From: Streptomyces sp. Root431 | GTDB taxonomy: Bacteria; Actinomycetota; Actinomycetes; Streptomycetales; Streptomycetaceae | Assembly: GCF_001426585.1 (NCBI RefSeq) | Contig: NZ_LMEI01000011.1 | Span: 122,240-186,239, forward strand | DNA: 64,000 nucleotides | Direction of reading: 5' to 3' | Shown here: positions 55,438 to 63,131 of the stretch, in pieces | Position numbering within the stretch: the stretch's first letter is position 1 | How the letters are laid out: each line of letters begins with the position of its first letter | The notes under the pieces: generated by a model | Databases searched by the model: none | Seen by the model: the letters and a program-made list of their open reading frames with translations, nothing else | What the model was told of the DNA's origin: nothing | Translations under genes and position numbers: made by a program

Positions 55438-57645
55438 ATGGGTGACAAGGCGAACACGGCCGCCGGAGCCGCCGGCAGGGCTTTGACGGCCGACCGGCCC
55501 GCGTCCGTACGGAACGTGGTGCTGGTCGGCCACAGCGGATCCGGCAAGACGACCCTCGTCGAGGCGCTCGCCCAGACCGCCGGGGCGGTCAACCGGGCCG
55601 GTCGCGTCGAGGACGGCGGGACGGTCTCCGACTACGACGAGATCGAGCACCGCCAGCATCGCTCCGTACAGCTCTCCCTCGTCCCGGTCGGCTGGGACGG
55701 ATTCAAGATCAACCTCCTCGACACCCCCGGGTACGCCGACTTCGTCGGGGAGCTGAGGGCCGGTCTGCGGGCGGCGGACGCGGCCCTCTTCGTCGTCTCG
55801 GCCGCGCAGGAGGCCGATGCCGTCGCCGCCTCCACCCGCATGGTCTGGGAGGAGTGCGCCGCCGTCGGCATGCCCCGCGCCATCGTCGTCACCCACCTCG
55901 ACACCGCCCGCACCGACTTCACCGAGCTCACGGCCGTCTGCGCCGACCTCTTCGGGCGCGACGACCCGGACGCCGTCCTCCCCCTCTATCTGCCCGTGCG
56001 CGGCGCCGAGGGGGCCGACGGGCACGCGCCCGCCACGGGACTCGTCGGGCTGCTCTCGGAGCGGATCCTCGACTACTCGACGGGCGTGCGACGCGAGGAG
56101 GAGCCCGACGAGGGCCAGCGGGAACTGATCGCGGAGGCCCGGGCCCGGCTGATCGAGGGGATCATCGCCGAGAGCGAGGACGAGACCCTGATGGACCGGT
56201 ACCTCGGCGGCGAGGAGATCGACGTGAAGACGCTCGTCGACGACCTGGAGAAGGCCGTCGCCCGGGGCACCTTCCATCCGGTCCTCGCGGCCGCCCCCGC
56301 CGCCGACGGCGGGACGCAGGGCCTCGGCACCCTCGAACTCCTGGAACTGATCACCGGCGGCTTCCCGTCCCCCCTGGAGCACGTGCCGCCCGCCGTCACC
56401 ACGCCCGACGGGCAGCCCCGTCCGCCGATCACCTGCGACCCCGACGGCCCGCTGGTCGCCGAGGTCGTCAAGACCGCCGCCGACCCCTACGTCGGCCGGA
56501 TCTCCCTGGTACGGGTCTTCTCCGGCACCCTGCGCCCCGACGAGACCGTGCACGTCTCCGGCCACGGCCTGGCCGACCGGGGGCACGAGGACCACGACGT
56601 CGACGAGCGGATCGGCGGCCTGACCTCGCCGTTCGGCAAGCAGCAGCGACCCCTGCCGCACTGCATCGCCGGGGACCTCGCCTGTGTCGCGAGGCTCGGC
56701 CGCGCCGAGACCGGCGACACGATCTCCGCCAAGGACGATCCGCTCCTCATGGAGCCGTGGAGCATGCCGGAGCCCCTGCTGCCGCTCGCCGTCGAGGCGC
56801 ACAGCAAGGCCGACGAGGACCGGCTCTCGCAGGGCCTCGCCCGGCTGGTCGCCGAGGACCCGACCATGCGCCTCGAACAGAACCAGGACACCCGCCAGGT
56901 GGTGCTGTGGTGCCTGGGCGAGGCCCACCAGGACGTCGTCCTCGAACGGCTCCGGGGCCGGTACGGCGTCCAGGTCGACGCCGTGCCGTACAAGGTGTCG
57001 CTGCGCGAGACCTTCGGCGGCGCCTCGGCGGGCCGGGGGCGGCACGTCAAGCAGTCCGGCGGCCACGGCCAGTACGCGATCTGCGAGATCGACGTGGAGC
57101 CGCTGCCGGCGGGCAGCGGCATCGAGTTCGTCGACAAGGTGGTCGGCGGAGCGGTCCCGCGCCAGTTCATCGCCTCCGTCGAGAAGGGCGTACGGGCCCA
57201 GGCCGCCCGGGGCGTCGCCGCCGGCTATCCGCTCGTGGACGTCCGGGTCACCCTGCGGGACGGCAAGGCCCACTCGGTCGACTCCTCCGACGCCGCCTTC
57301 CAGACGGCCGGGGCGCTCGCGCTGCGCGAGGCGGCCGCCGAGGTCCCCGTCCACCTCCTGGAGCCGGTCGCCGAGGTCCGGGTCCTCGTCCCCGACGAGT
57401 ACGTCGGCCCGGTCATGAGCGATCTGTCGGGGCGGCGCGGCCGGGTCGTCGGCACCGAACAGGCCGGTCCGGGCCGGACGCTGGTCATGGCGGAGGTCCC
57501 GGAGATCGAGATCGGCCGGTACGCGATCGACCTGCGCTCCGTCTCGCACGGCGCGGGCCGGTTCGACCGGGCGTACGCCCGGCACGAGCCGATGCCCCCG
57601 CACCTCGCGGACAGGATGCGCGAACAGGCCGAAAAAGGTGCCTAG
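55438..57645 (+). CDS. Elongation factor G-like GTPase (EF-G2) with altered catalytic motifs
   Basis: The 735-residue protein has EF-G domain organisation: GTPase domain, domain II (GRISLVRVFSGTLRPDETVHVSG), III, IV (RETFGGASAGRGRHVKQSGGHGQYA) and V (LEPVAEVRVLVPDEYVGPVMSDLSGRRGRV). G1 is intact (GHSGSGKT, 31-38). G2 lacks the RGIT Thr (EHRQHRSVQLS). The switch II motif is DTPGY (95-99), with Tyr replacing the catalytic His of DTPGH. G4 is THLD instead of NKxD. It probably binds nucleotide but hydrolyses poorly; mycobacterial EF-G2 is reported to lack ribosome-dependent GTPase activity. ATG at 55438 has GGGAGGA 8 bases upstream. Often named fusA2; symbol left open. Confidence 0.88.
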   Translation: MGDKANTAAGAAGRALTADRPASVRNVVLVGHSGSGKTTLVEALAQTAGAVNRAGRVEDGGTVSDYDEIEHRQHRSVQLSLVPVGWDGFKINLLDTPGYADFVGELRAGLRAADAALFVVSAAQEADAVAASTRMVWEECAAVGMPRAIVVTHLDTARTDFTELTAVCADLFGRDDPDAVLPLYLPVRGAEGADGHAPATGLVGLLSERILDYSTGVRREEEPDEGQRELIAEARARLIEGIIAESEDETLMDRYLGGEEIDVKTLVDDLEKAVARGTFHPVLAAAPAADGGTQGLGTLELLELITGGFPSPLEHVPPAVTTPDGQPRPPITCDPDGPLVAEVVKTAADPYVGRISLVRVFSGTLRPDETVHVSGHGLADRGHEDHDVDERIGGLTSPFGKQQRPLPHCIAGDLACVARLGRAETGDTISAKDDPLLMEPWSMPEPLLPLAVEAHSKADEDRLSQGLARLVAEDPTMRLEQNQDTRQVVLWCLGEAHQDVVLERLRGRYGVQVDAVPYKVSLRETFGGASAGRGRHVKQSGGHGQYAICEIDVEPLPAGSGIEFVDKVVGGAVPRQFIASVEKGVRAQAARGVAAGYPLVDVRVTLRDGKAHSVDSSDAAFQTAGALALREAAAEVPVHLLEPVAEVRVLVPDEYVGPVMSDLSGRRGRVVGTEQAGPGRTLVMAEVPEIEIGRYAIDLRSVSHGAGRFDRAYARHEPMPPHLADRMREQAEKGA

Positions 57646-57721
57646 TTGACGGAGCGACAGCGGTGAACGTCCGCCCGGCGCGTGCCGGGCGGGCGGCATT
57701 CGGCCGCGATATCCACAGGCC

Positions 57722-57751
57722 GTGACGCATCAGGCGGTACCCGGTTACGCT
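57722..57751 (+). promoter_or_regulatory. Candidate promoter for the unknown membrane protein
   Basis: GTGACG (57722-57727), 18-base spacer, TACGCT (57746-57751), a good vegetative match. Predicted start near 57758, about 62 bases before the ATG at 57820. It suggests the downstream gene is transcribed separately from the EF-G-like gene. Confidence 0.5.
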
Positions 57752-57819
57752 GTGGTGCCCAGCTCAGAAGGTGTGCGGGGCGCGGCAGTTGGGAACAGCC
57801 CGCACAGGTGATCGCGGCG

Positions 57820-59475
57820 ATGGGGGCGACAGTGGCTTTCGACGGATTCGGACCCGGGGCTCAAGTCCCCCTCATGGGCTCGGACGGGCAGACCGGGGCG
57901 ACCCACGCCCTCGCCTCCGCCGCGTACCGGGACAGCCCGCTCAAGACGATCCAGGAGGCGGACAACGACCTCTACAAGACGACGGTCAAAGAGGGGAGAT
58001 GGGGGCTCTTCCGCCCCGACCTCGGCGAGGCCTTCTCCCGTGCCGTCCAGGTCCGTGTGCTCGGCGGCGCCCGCAAGGCCCTCATCCAGTCCTTCGGCGC
58101 CGACCCCCAGCCGGTCGTCGAGCACTGCCTCGCCGCCACGCACATCCGCCGGCAGCGCGACATCAAGCTGACCCTGGTCACCTTCGTCTGCGGAGTGCTC
58201 TTCCTGCCCGGTCTGCTGTTGTGGCTCGGCGTCATCCAGCTCCGCCGCCTCTCCGCCGGCTCCGAGAACAGGCGCGCGGGCGCCGCCGGCACCGCCCTCC
58301 TGATCGGGGCCGGGGTCGTCGCCGCGATCGTCCTGCTCAAGCTGCCCTTCAACGGCCTCCTGCCCAACTACCTGCGCGCGATGATCGTGGCGCCGGTCGT
58401 GGGCTGGTTCCTCGCGCGCCGGATCTGCGAGCGGTACGCCATCGACCTGCGCGAGCGGTGGACGGGACTGCTCAGCGGCGGCGGTGTGGGCCCCCACGTG
58501 CCCAAGTCCGCTCCGCAGGATCCGGGCGAGAAGTCGGCGGAGGAGCTCCGGGTCAATCTGGAGAAGCTCGCGGCCGAGCAGCAGTCCAACATCGTGTTCT
58601 ACGCGGGCGCCAAGGGCGTCCTCGGTCTCGGGACCCGCTGGGGCAGTTGGACGCTCGCCGAGGAGCTCATCCCCCAGGCAGGCCGGGAGATCCACGCCTT
58701 CCGCGCCTGGGACGTCATACGGAAGATCCACGACGAGCTCACGCTCCTGGAGCGCGGCTCCCTCAAGACGGGCTTCCCCAAGCCGACCGTCAAGCACTGG
58801 ATCGTCTCCCCGGTAGGCGAGGGCGCCGACGAGGTCAGCCGCCCCGAGGGCGACAGCATCGTGCACTACCAGGTCAAGCCGCACGAGATACAGCGCATCT
58901 GCAACGACCAGCAGTTCGGCGCGGGCAACCGCCACTACCTGGGGGTGCAGTTCACGCTCTGGGACGGGAACCTGGTCCTGACGATGATGGTGACGGTCAC
59001 GTCGCTCCACCACACCCTGCGGATCGAGGTCACCGGCCACGCCCTCGGGCCCGTGCACGGCCTCTTCACCACCAAGCCGAAGGCCAAGACCAAGGAGGTC
59101 TCCAAGACCGTCCGCTTCTGGGAGACGCGGGAGATCCAGCAGGCGCTCCTGGAGACCGACGACATCGTCCGACTCGCCGTGCGCGCCCCGCTGACCTGGT
59201 ATCCGCCGGTCCTGGAGTTCCTCGGCGGCAAGATGGTTCTGCCCGAGCCCTTCGGCCTGCGGCACGTCTGGGCGGGCCCGCTCTGGAAGAACCGCTTCAT
59301 GGCCGACGACGCGATCCGCATGGCGACGCCGGTGCTGCGCGCGGTCCACTCCGCGACGATCAAGATGCTCGACGACCACGGTGTGGACACGGAGCGCTTC
59401 ACCAACCGCTCGCTGATCCTCGGCGGCGGCGTCCAGGACCCGGGCCCGAAGAAGGCCGACGTCTACGACGCCTGA
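57820..59475 (+). CDS. Unknown polytopic membrane protein
   Basis: I do not recognise this 551-residue protein. It has a soluble N-terminal region (GATVAFDGFGPGAQVPLMG, then KTTVKEGRWGLFRPDL and VRVLGGARKALIQSFGADPQPVVE), three hydrophobic segments (LTLVTFVCGVLFLPGLLLWLGV near 116; ALLIGAGVVAAIVLLKL near 160; MIVAPVVGWFLARRI near 185) and a long soluble C-terminal part with KHWIVSPVGEGADEV, GVQFTLWDGNLVLTMMVTVT, LHHTLRIEVTGHALGPVHG and FLGGKMVLPEPFGLRHVWAGPLWK. The ATG at 57820 is chosen, with AGGTGA 8 bases upstream; GTG codons at 57808 or 57832 are possible. It sits between the EF-G-like gene and the convergent HIT gene. Confidence 0.75.
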   Translation: MGATVAFDGFGPGAQVPLMGSDGQTGATHALASAAYRDSPLKTIQEADNDLYKTTVKEGRWGLFRPDLGEAFSRAVQVRVLGGARKALIQSFGADPQPVVEHCLAATHIRRQRDIKLTLVTFVCGVLFLPGLLLWLGVIQLRRLSAGSENRRAGAAGTALLIGAGVVAAIVLLKLPFNGLLPNYLRAMIVAPVVGWFLARRICERYAIDLRERWTGLLSGGGVGPHVPKSAPQDPGEKSAEELRVNLEKLAAEQQSNIVFYAGAKGVLGLGTRWGSWTLAEELIPQAGREIHAFRAWDVIRKIHDELTLLERGSLKTGFPKPTVKHWIVSPVGEGADEVSRPEGDSIVHYQVKPHEIQRICNDQQFGAGNRHYLGVQFTLWDGNLVLTMMVTVTSLHHTLRIEVTGHALGPVHGLFTTKPKAKTKEVSKTVRFWETREIQQALLETDDIVRLAVRAPLTWYPPVLEFLGGKMVLPEPFGLRHVWAGPLWKNRFMADDAIRMATPVLRAVHSATIKMLDDHGVDTERFTNRSLILGGGVQDPGPKKADVYDA

Positions 59476-59560
59476 CCCGAGGGGCTCGGCCTCGGGCCGC
59501 TCGGGCCCGGGGCTGATCGGGCCCGGGCCGCTCGGACCCGGGCCGCCGCTTGCGTACGGA
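59476..59560. repeat. GC-rich direct repeat and dyads between convergent genes
   Basis: A 19-base sequence starting CGGGCCGCTCGG occurs twice, at 59493-59511 and 59524-59542, with one mismatch, 31 bases apart; both contain palindromic CGGGCCCGGG-type cores. It lies between the stops of the unknown membrane protein and the HIT gene and may work as a terminator in both directions. Confidence 0.5.
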
Positions 59561-60124
59561 TCAGACGGTGGCCGGCCAGGCGTCGGCCAGCATCTTCCGG
59601 GTGTCGGCGAGCAGCTGCGGCAGCACCTTGGTGTGCCCGACGACCGGCATGAAGTTGGTGTCGCCGCCCCAGCGCGGCACCACGTGCTGGTGCAGGTGCG
59701 CGGCGATCCCGGCGCCGGCGACGGCGCCCTGGTTCATGCCGATGTTGAAGCCGTGCGCACCCGACGCCGTCCGCAGCGCGACCATCGCGCGCTTGGTGAA
59801 GTCGGCGAGCTCCGCCGTCTCCGCGACGTCCAGATCGGTGTAGTCGGCGACGTGGCGGTACGGGACGACCATGAGGTGGCCGCCGTTGTACGGGTACAGG
59901 TTGAGGACCGCGTACACGCTCTCGCCGCGGGCGATCACCAGACCGTCCTCGTCGGACTTCGCCGGAATCGAGCAGAACGGACAGCCGTCGTCGGCCCCCG
60001 GCCCGGTCGGCTTGTTCTCGCCCTGGATGTACGCCATCCGGTGAGGCGTCCACAGGCGCTGGAACGCGTCCCGCGTCCCGACTCCGATCTGCTGCTCCGG
60101 CTCAGTCGTCATGCTGTGCAGCAT
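59561..60124 (-). CDS. HIT-family nucleotide hydrolase
   Basis: HIT proteins hydrolyse or transfer nucleotidyl groups from dinucleoside polyphosphates or AMP conjugates. The 187-residue protein has a zinc-type CPFC (Cys48, Cys51), the central YAVLNLYPYNGGHLMVVPYRHVADYTDL and the histidine triad AAHLHQHVVPRWGGDTNFMPV. Two ATGs are possible (60124, 60112); the first agrees with the MLxxMT N-terminus I recall from homologues. It is divergent from the potassium channel gene and convergent with the membrane protein gene. In many actinomycetes a HIT gene lies next to the pgsA operon, as here. Confidence 0.88.
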   Translation of the reverse strand: MLHSMTTEPEQQIGVGTRDAFQRLWTPHRMAYIQGENKPTGPGADDGCPFCSIPAKSDEDGLVIARGESVYAVLNLYPYNGGHLMVVPYRHVADYTDLDVAETAELADFTKRAMVALRTASGAHGFNIGMNQGAVAGAGIAAHLHQHVVPRWGGDTNFMPVVGHTKVLPQLLADTRKMLADAWPATV

Positions 60125-60189
60125 ATTGCGTCGCCCGTTCGGAACGTGTCGCCGGGGCGGAAGATCCATGCGGCCGCCATGCTGATCCG

Positions 60190-60876
60190 ATGAGCGCACG
60201 GCCACCGAAACCGCCCCGGCAGGAACGCTGGGACCGCCGCATGGAGACCCCGCTCGCCGTGGCCTCCCTCGCCTTTCTGACGGGCTACGCGGTCCAGGTC
60301 CTCGGTCAGCACGATCTCCCCCAGGTCTGGCTCGACCTCTGCCTCGCCGTCACCCTCGCCGCCTGGGCCGTCTTCATCGTGGACTACGCGGTACGGCTCC
60401 GCCTCAGCGGCCTCGGCCCGCTCCGCTTCGTCCGCACCCATCTCCTCGACACGGTGGTCGTGGTGATTCCGCTGCTGCGGCCGGTGCGGATGGTGAACAT
60501 CTACGACCGGGTGCAGCGCCGCCACGACAAACCGCGGCTCAGCCTCTACGTGCGCGTGATGGTCTACTCCGGCCTCACCACGACCCTGCTGGGCTTCGCC
60601 GGAGCCCTCACCGTCTACAAGTACGAGGTGGACGCCCCGGGCGCCACGATCCGCACCTTCGGCGACGCGCTGTGGTGGACCTGCTCCACGCTCTCGACCG
60701 TGGGATACGGGGATGTGGCCCCGGTGACCACGATGGGCCGGTTGACGGCGGTGGGCGTGATGGCCTGCGGGCTCGCGCTGCTCGGCGCGGTGACGGGTTC
60801 GTTCTCGTCCTGGCTGATCCAGGCGTTCACGCGGGAGGACGAGAAGAGGCCCCCGGGGGATTCCCCGGGGGCCTGA
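60190..60876 (+). CDS. Potassium channel family protein (TVGYGD pore)
   Basis: The 228-residue protein has a basic N-terminus, about four hydrophobic segments (22-38, 46-66, 84-97, 124-144), then a pore loop with the selectivity filter LSTVGYGD (TVGYGD, 170-175) and a final helix (186-212). Segment four region RPVRMVNIYDRVQRRH has a few Arg, resembling a rudimentary voltage-sensor, so a six-helix Kv-like layout is possible. No RCK/TrkA domain follows. ATG at 60190. The terminator hairpin at 60847-60874 overlaps the last codons. Confidence 0.88.
   Translation: MSARPPKPPRQERWDRRMETPLAVASLAFLTGYAVQVLGQHDLPQVWLDLCLAVTLAAWAVFIVDYAVRLRLSGLGPLRFVRTHLLDTVVVVIPLLRPVRMVNIYDRVQRRHDKPRLSLYVRVMVYSGLTTTLLGFAGALTVYKYEVDAPGATIRTFGDALWWTCSTLSTVGYGDVAPVTTMGRLTAVGVMACGLALLGAVTGSFSSWLIQAFTREDEKRPPGDSPGA
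60847..60874. terminator. Terminator overlapping the end of the channel gene
   Basis: A perfect 12-bp stem (AGGCCCCCGGGG, 60847-60858 with 60863-60874) with a GATT loop. It lies at the junction with the convergent thrS gene and includes the last residues of the channel reading frame. Confidence 0.7.
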
Positions 60877-60891
60877 TCACGCGTGGGGCCG

Positions 60892-62868
60892 TCAGACCTG
60901 GACGCGGTCCTCGACGATCTTGGCGATCTTGGCGATGGCCTCGTCGACGGGGATGCCGTTCTCCTGCGAACCGTCGCGGTAGCGGAAGGAGACGGCACCG
61001 GCGGCCATGTCCTCGTCACCAGCGATGATCATGAACGGGACCTTCTGCTTCTGCGCGTTCCGGATCTTCTTCTGCATCCGGTCCGAAGAGGAGTCGACCT
61101 CGACCCGCAGGCCCTGCTTCTTCGCCTTGACGGCGAACTCCTGGAGGTAGTCGACGTGGGCGTCGCCGATCGGGATACCGGTCGCCTGCACCGGCGCCAG
61201 CCACGGCGGCATCGCACCCGCGTAGTGCTCCAGGAGCACGGCGAAGAACCGCTCGATCGAACCGAAGAGCGCACGGTGGATCATGACCGGGCGCTGCTTG
61301 GTGCCGTCCGGGGAGGTGTACTCCAGGTCGAAGCGCTCCGGCAGGTTGAAGTCGAGCTGCACGGTCGACATCTGCCAGGTACGGCCGATGGCGTCCCGCG
61401 CCTGCACCGAGATCTTCGGGCCGTAGAACGCGGCGCCGCCCGGGTCGGGGGTCAGCGGGAGGCCCTGCTTCTCGGCGACCTGCTGGAGGACCGCGGTGGC
61501 CTCCTCCCACACCTCGTCCGAGCCGACGAACTTCTCCGGGTCCTTGGTGGACAGCTCCAGGTAGAAGTCGTTCAGACCGTAGTCGCGCAGCAGGTTGAGG
61601 ACGAAGGTGAGGGTCTTGTCCAGCTCCTCCGCCATCTGCTCGCGGGTGCAGTAGATGTGCGCGTCGTCCTGGGTGAAGCCGCGCGCCCGGGTCAGGCCGT
61701 GGACGACGCCGGACTTCTCGTACCGGTACACGGTGCCGAACTCGAACAGGCGCAGCGGCAGCTCACGGTAGGAGCGCCCGCGCGCGTCGAAGATCAGGTT
61801 GTGCATCGGGCAGTTCATGGGCTTGAGGTAGTAGTCCACGCCCTCGTCGAGCTGCATGGGGGGGTACATGCCCTCGGCGTACCAGTCGAGGTGGCCCGAC
61901 TTCTCGAACAGCTTGCCCTTGGTGGCGTGCGGCGAGTAGACGAACTCGTAGCCCTCCTCCTCGTGGCGCTTGCGCGAGTAGTCCTCCATGACCCGGCGGA
62001 TGATGCCGCCCTTGGGGTGGAAGACCGCGAGGCCGGAGCCGATCTCGTCCGGGACGGAGAAGAGGTCGAGCTCGTTGCCGAGCTTGCGGTGGTCGCGCTT
62101 CTCGGCCTCGGCGAGGAAGTCGAGGTGCGCCTTCAGCTCGTCCTTCGACGGCCACGCGGTGCCGTAGATCCGCTGGAGCATCGGGTTCTTCTCGCTGCCG
62201 CGCCAGTAGGCGGCCGCGTTGCGCATGAGCTTGAACGCCGGGATGTTCCGGGTGGTCGGCAGGTGCGGACCGCGGCAGAGGTCCTTCCAGCACAGCTCGC
62301 CGGTCTTGGCGTCGAGGTTGTCGTAGATGGACAGCTCGCCGCCGCCCACCTCGACGTTGGCCCCGTCGTCGGTGGAGGCGGAGCCCTTGATGCCGATGAG
62401 CTCCAGCTTGTACGGCTCGTCCGCCAGCTCGGCGCGGGCGTCCTCGTCGGTCACCACGCGGCGGGAGAAGCGCTGGCCGCGCTTCTGGATCTCCTGCATC
62501 TTCTTCTCGATGACCTTGAGGTCCTCGGGAGTGAAGGGCTTCTCGACGTCGAAGTCGTAGTAGAAGCCGTCCCGGACCGGCGGGCCGATGCCCAGCTTGG
62601 CCTCGGGGAAGAGCTCCTGCACGGCCTGGGCCATGACGTGGGCGGTGGAGTGGCGCAGGATGTCGAGACCGTCCGGGGAGGAGATCTCGACGCCCTCGAC
62701 GACATCGCCCTCGGCGAGCTCGTACGAGAGGTCCTTCAGCTCGCCGCCGACGCGGGCGGCGATCACGGTGCGGTCGTCGGCGAAGAGGGCACCGGCGGTG
62801 GTGCCCGCGCTCACCGCCCTCTCCTCTGCCTCCGAGGCGGACTGGACGGTCACACGGACTTCAGACAC
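60892..62868 (-). CDS. thrS: Threonyl-tRNA synthetase
   Basis: Charges tRNA-Thr and edits Ser. The 658-residue class-II enzyme has an N-terminal TGS domain (RVTVQSASEAEERAVSAGTTAGALF), the editing domain with HSTAHVMAQAVQELFP and FYYDFDVEKPF, motif 2 region (YRYEKSGVVHGLTRARGFTQDDAHIYC) and zinc/ATP residues in PMNCPMHNLIF, and the C-terminal anticodon-binding domain (QATGIPIGDAHVDYLQEFA). GTG at 62868 (SEVRVTV) replaces a longer frame that lacks homology. It is convergent with the channel gene. Confidence 0.97.
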   Translation of the reverse strand: MSEVRVTVQSASEAEERAVSAGTTAGALFADDRTVIAARVGGELKDLSYELAEGDVVEGVEISSPDGLDILRHSTAHVMAQAVQELFPEAKLGIGPPVRDGFYYDFDVEKPFTPEDLKVIEKKMQEIQKRGQRFSRRVVTDEDARAELADEPYKLELIGIKGSASTDDGANVEVGGGELSIYDNLDAKTGELCWKDLCRGPHLPTTRNIPAFKLMRNAAAYWRGSEKNPMLQRIYGTAWPSKDELKAHLDFLAEAEKRDHRKLGNELDLFSVPDEIGSGLAVFHPKGGIIRRVMEDYSRKRHEEEGYEFVYSPHATKGKLFEKSGHLDWYAEGMYPPMQLDEGVDYYLKPMNCPMHNLIFDARGRSYRELPLRLFEFGTVYRYEKSGVVHGLTRARGFTQDDAHIYCTREQMAEELDKTLTFVLNLLRDYGLNDFYLELSTKDPEKFVGSDEVWEEATAVLQQVAEKQGLPLTPDPGGAAFYGPKISVQARDAIGRTWQMSTVQLDFNLPERFDLEYTSPDGTKQRPVMIHRALFGSIERFFAVLLEHYAGAMPPWLAPVQATGIPIGDAHVDYLQEFAVKAKKQGLRVEVDSSSDRMQKKIRNAQKQKVPFMIIAGDEDMAAGAVSFRYRDGSQENGIPVDEAIAKIAKIVEDRVQV

Positions 62869-63131
62869 TGGTGTTCTTCTTCCTTTGGGGCGCAGGCAGG
62901 CACGAGGTGCCGGCGCCGGCGGTGCGCGACAGAGACGAGGTGCCGCGTCGCCTCCGATCTTAAGGGCTCGGTTCGCCACCGGGGCGCTGCAGCCGGGCTC
63001 ACAGGGGCGACCCTGCTCACCTCCCACGATGCTCGGGAGGCTCCGCGCGCTCGCCCCTGTTCCCCCGGCGCGCCCCTTCGGCTCACTCGCCGGTCCCGTA
63101 GGCGGGCGTACGCGACCGCCTAACGCGGCCG
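62869..63131 (-). promoter_or_regulatory. thrS upstream region: compound hairpin and candidate -10
   Basis: This 263-base gap has no gene. It contains a two-level hairpin at 63001-63060: a 10-bp perfect outer stem (63001-63010 with 63051-63060), internal loop, 6-bp inner stem CCTCCC/GGGAGG (63020-63025 with 63035-63040) and a 9-base loop. On the minus strand, TAAGAT (62957-62962) is a good -10 about 90 bases before the thrS GTG. The hairpin may end the upstream gene's transcript or, if transcription starts further upstream, form part of a regulatory leader. A GGTGGCGAACCG motif is only superficially T-box-like. Confidence 0.4.

Noticed and set aside
55438..57645. Ribosomal-protection tetracycline resistance protein (TetM-like)
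   Set aside because: The DTPGY and THLD changes fit actinobacterial EF-G2 proteins, while TetM-type proteins keep DTPGH and NKxD; context is core genome.
62941..63060. T-box riboswitch in front of thrS
   Set aside because: The UGGNACC core is not matched exactly (UGGCGAACC), no stem I or specifier loop could be drawn, and a possible -10 lies downstream; kept only as a finding to test.
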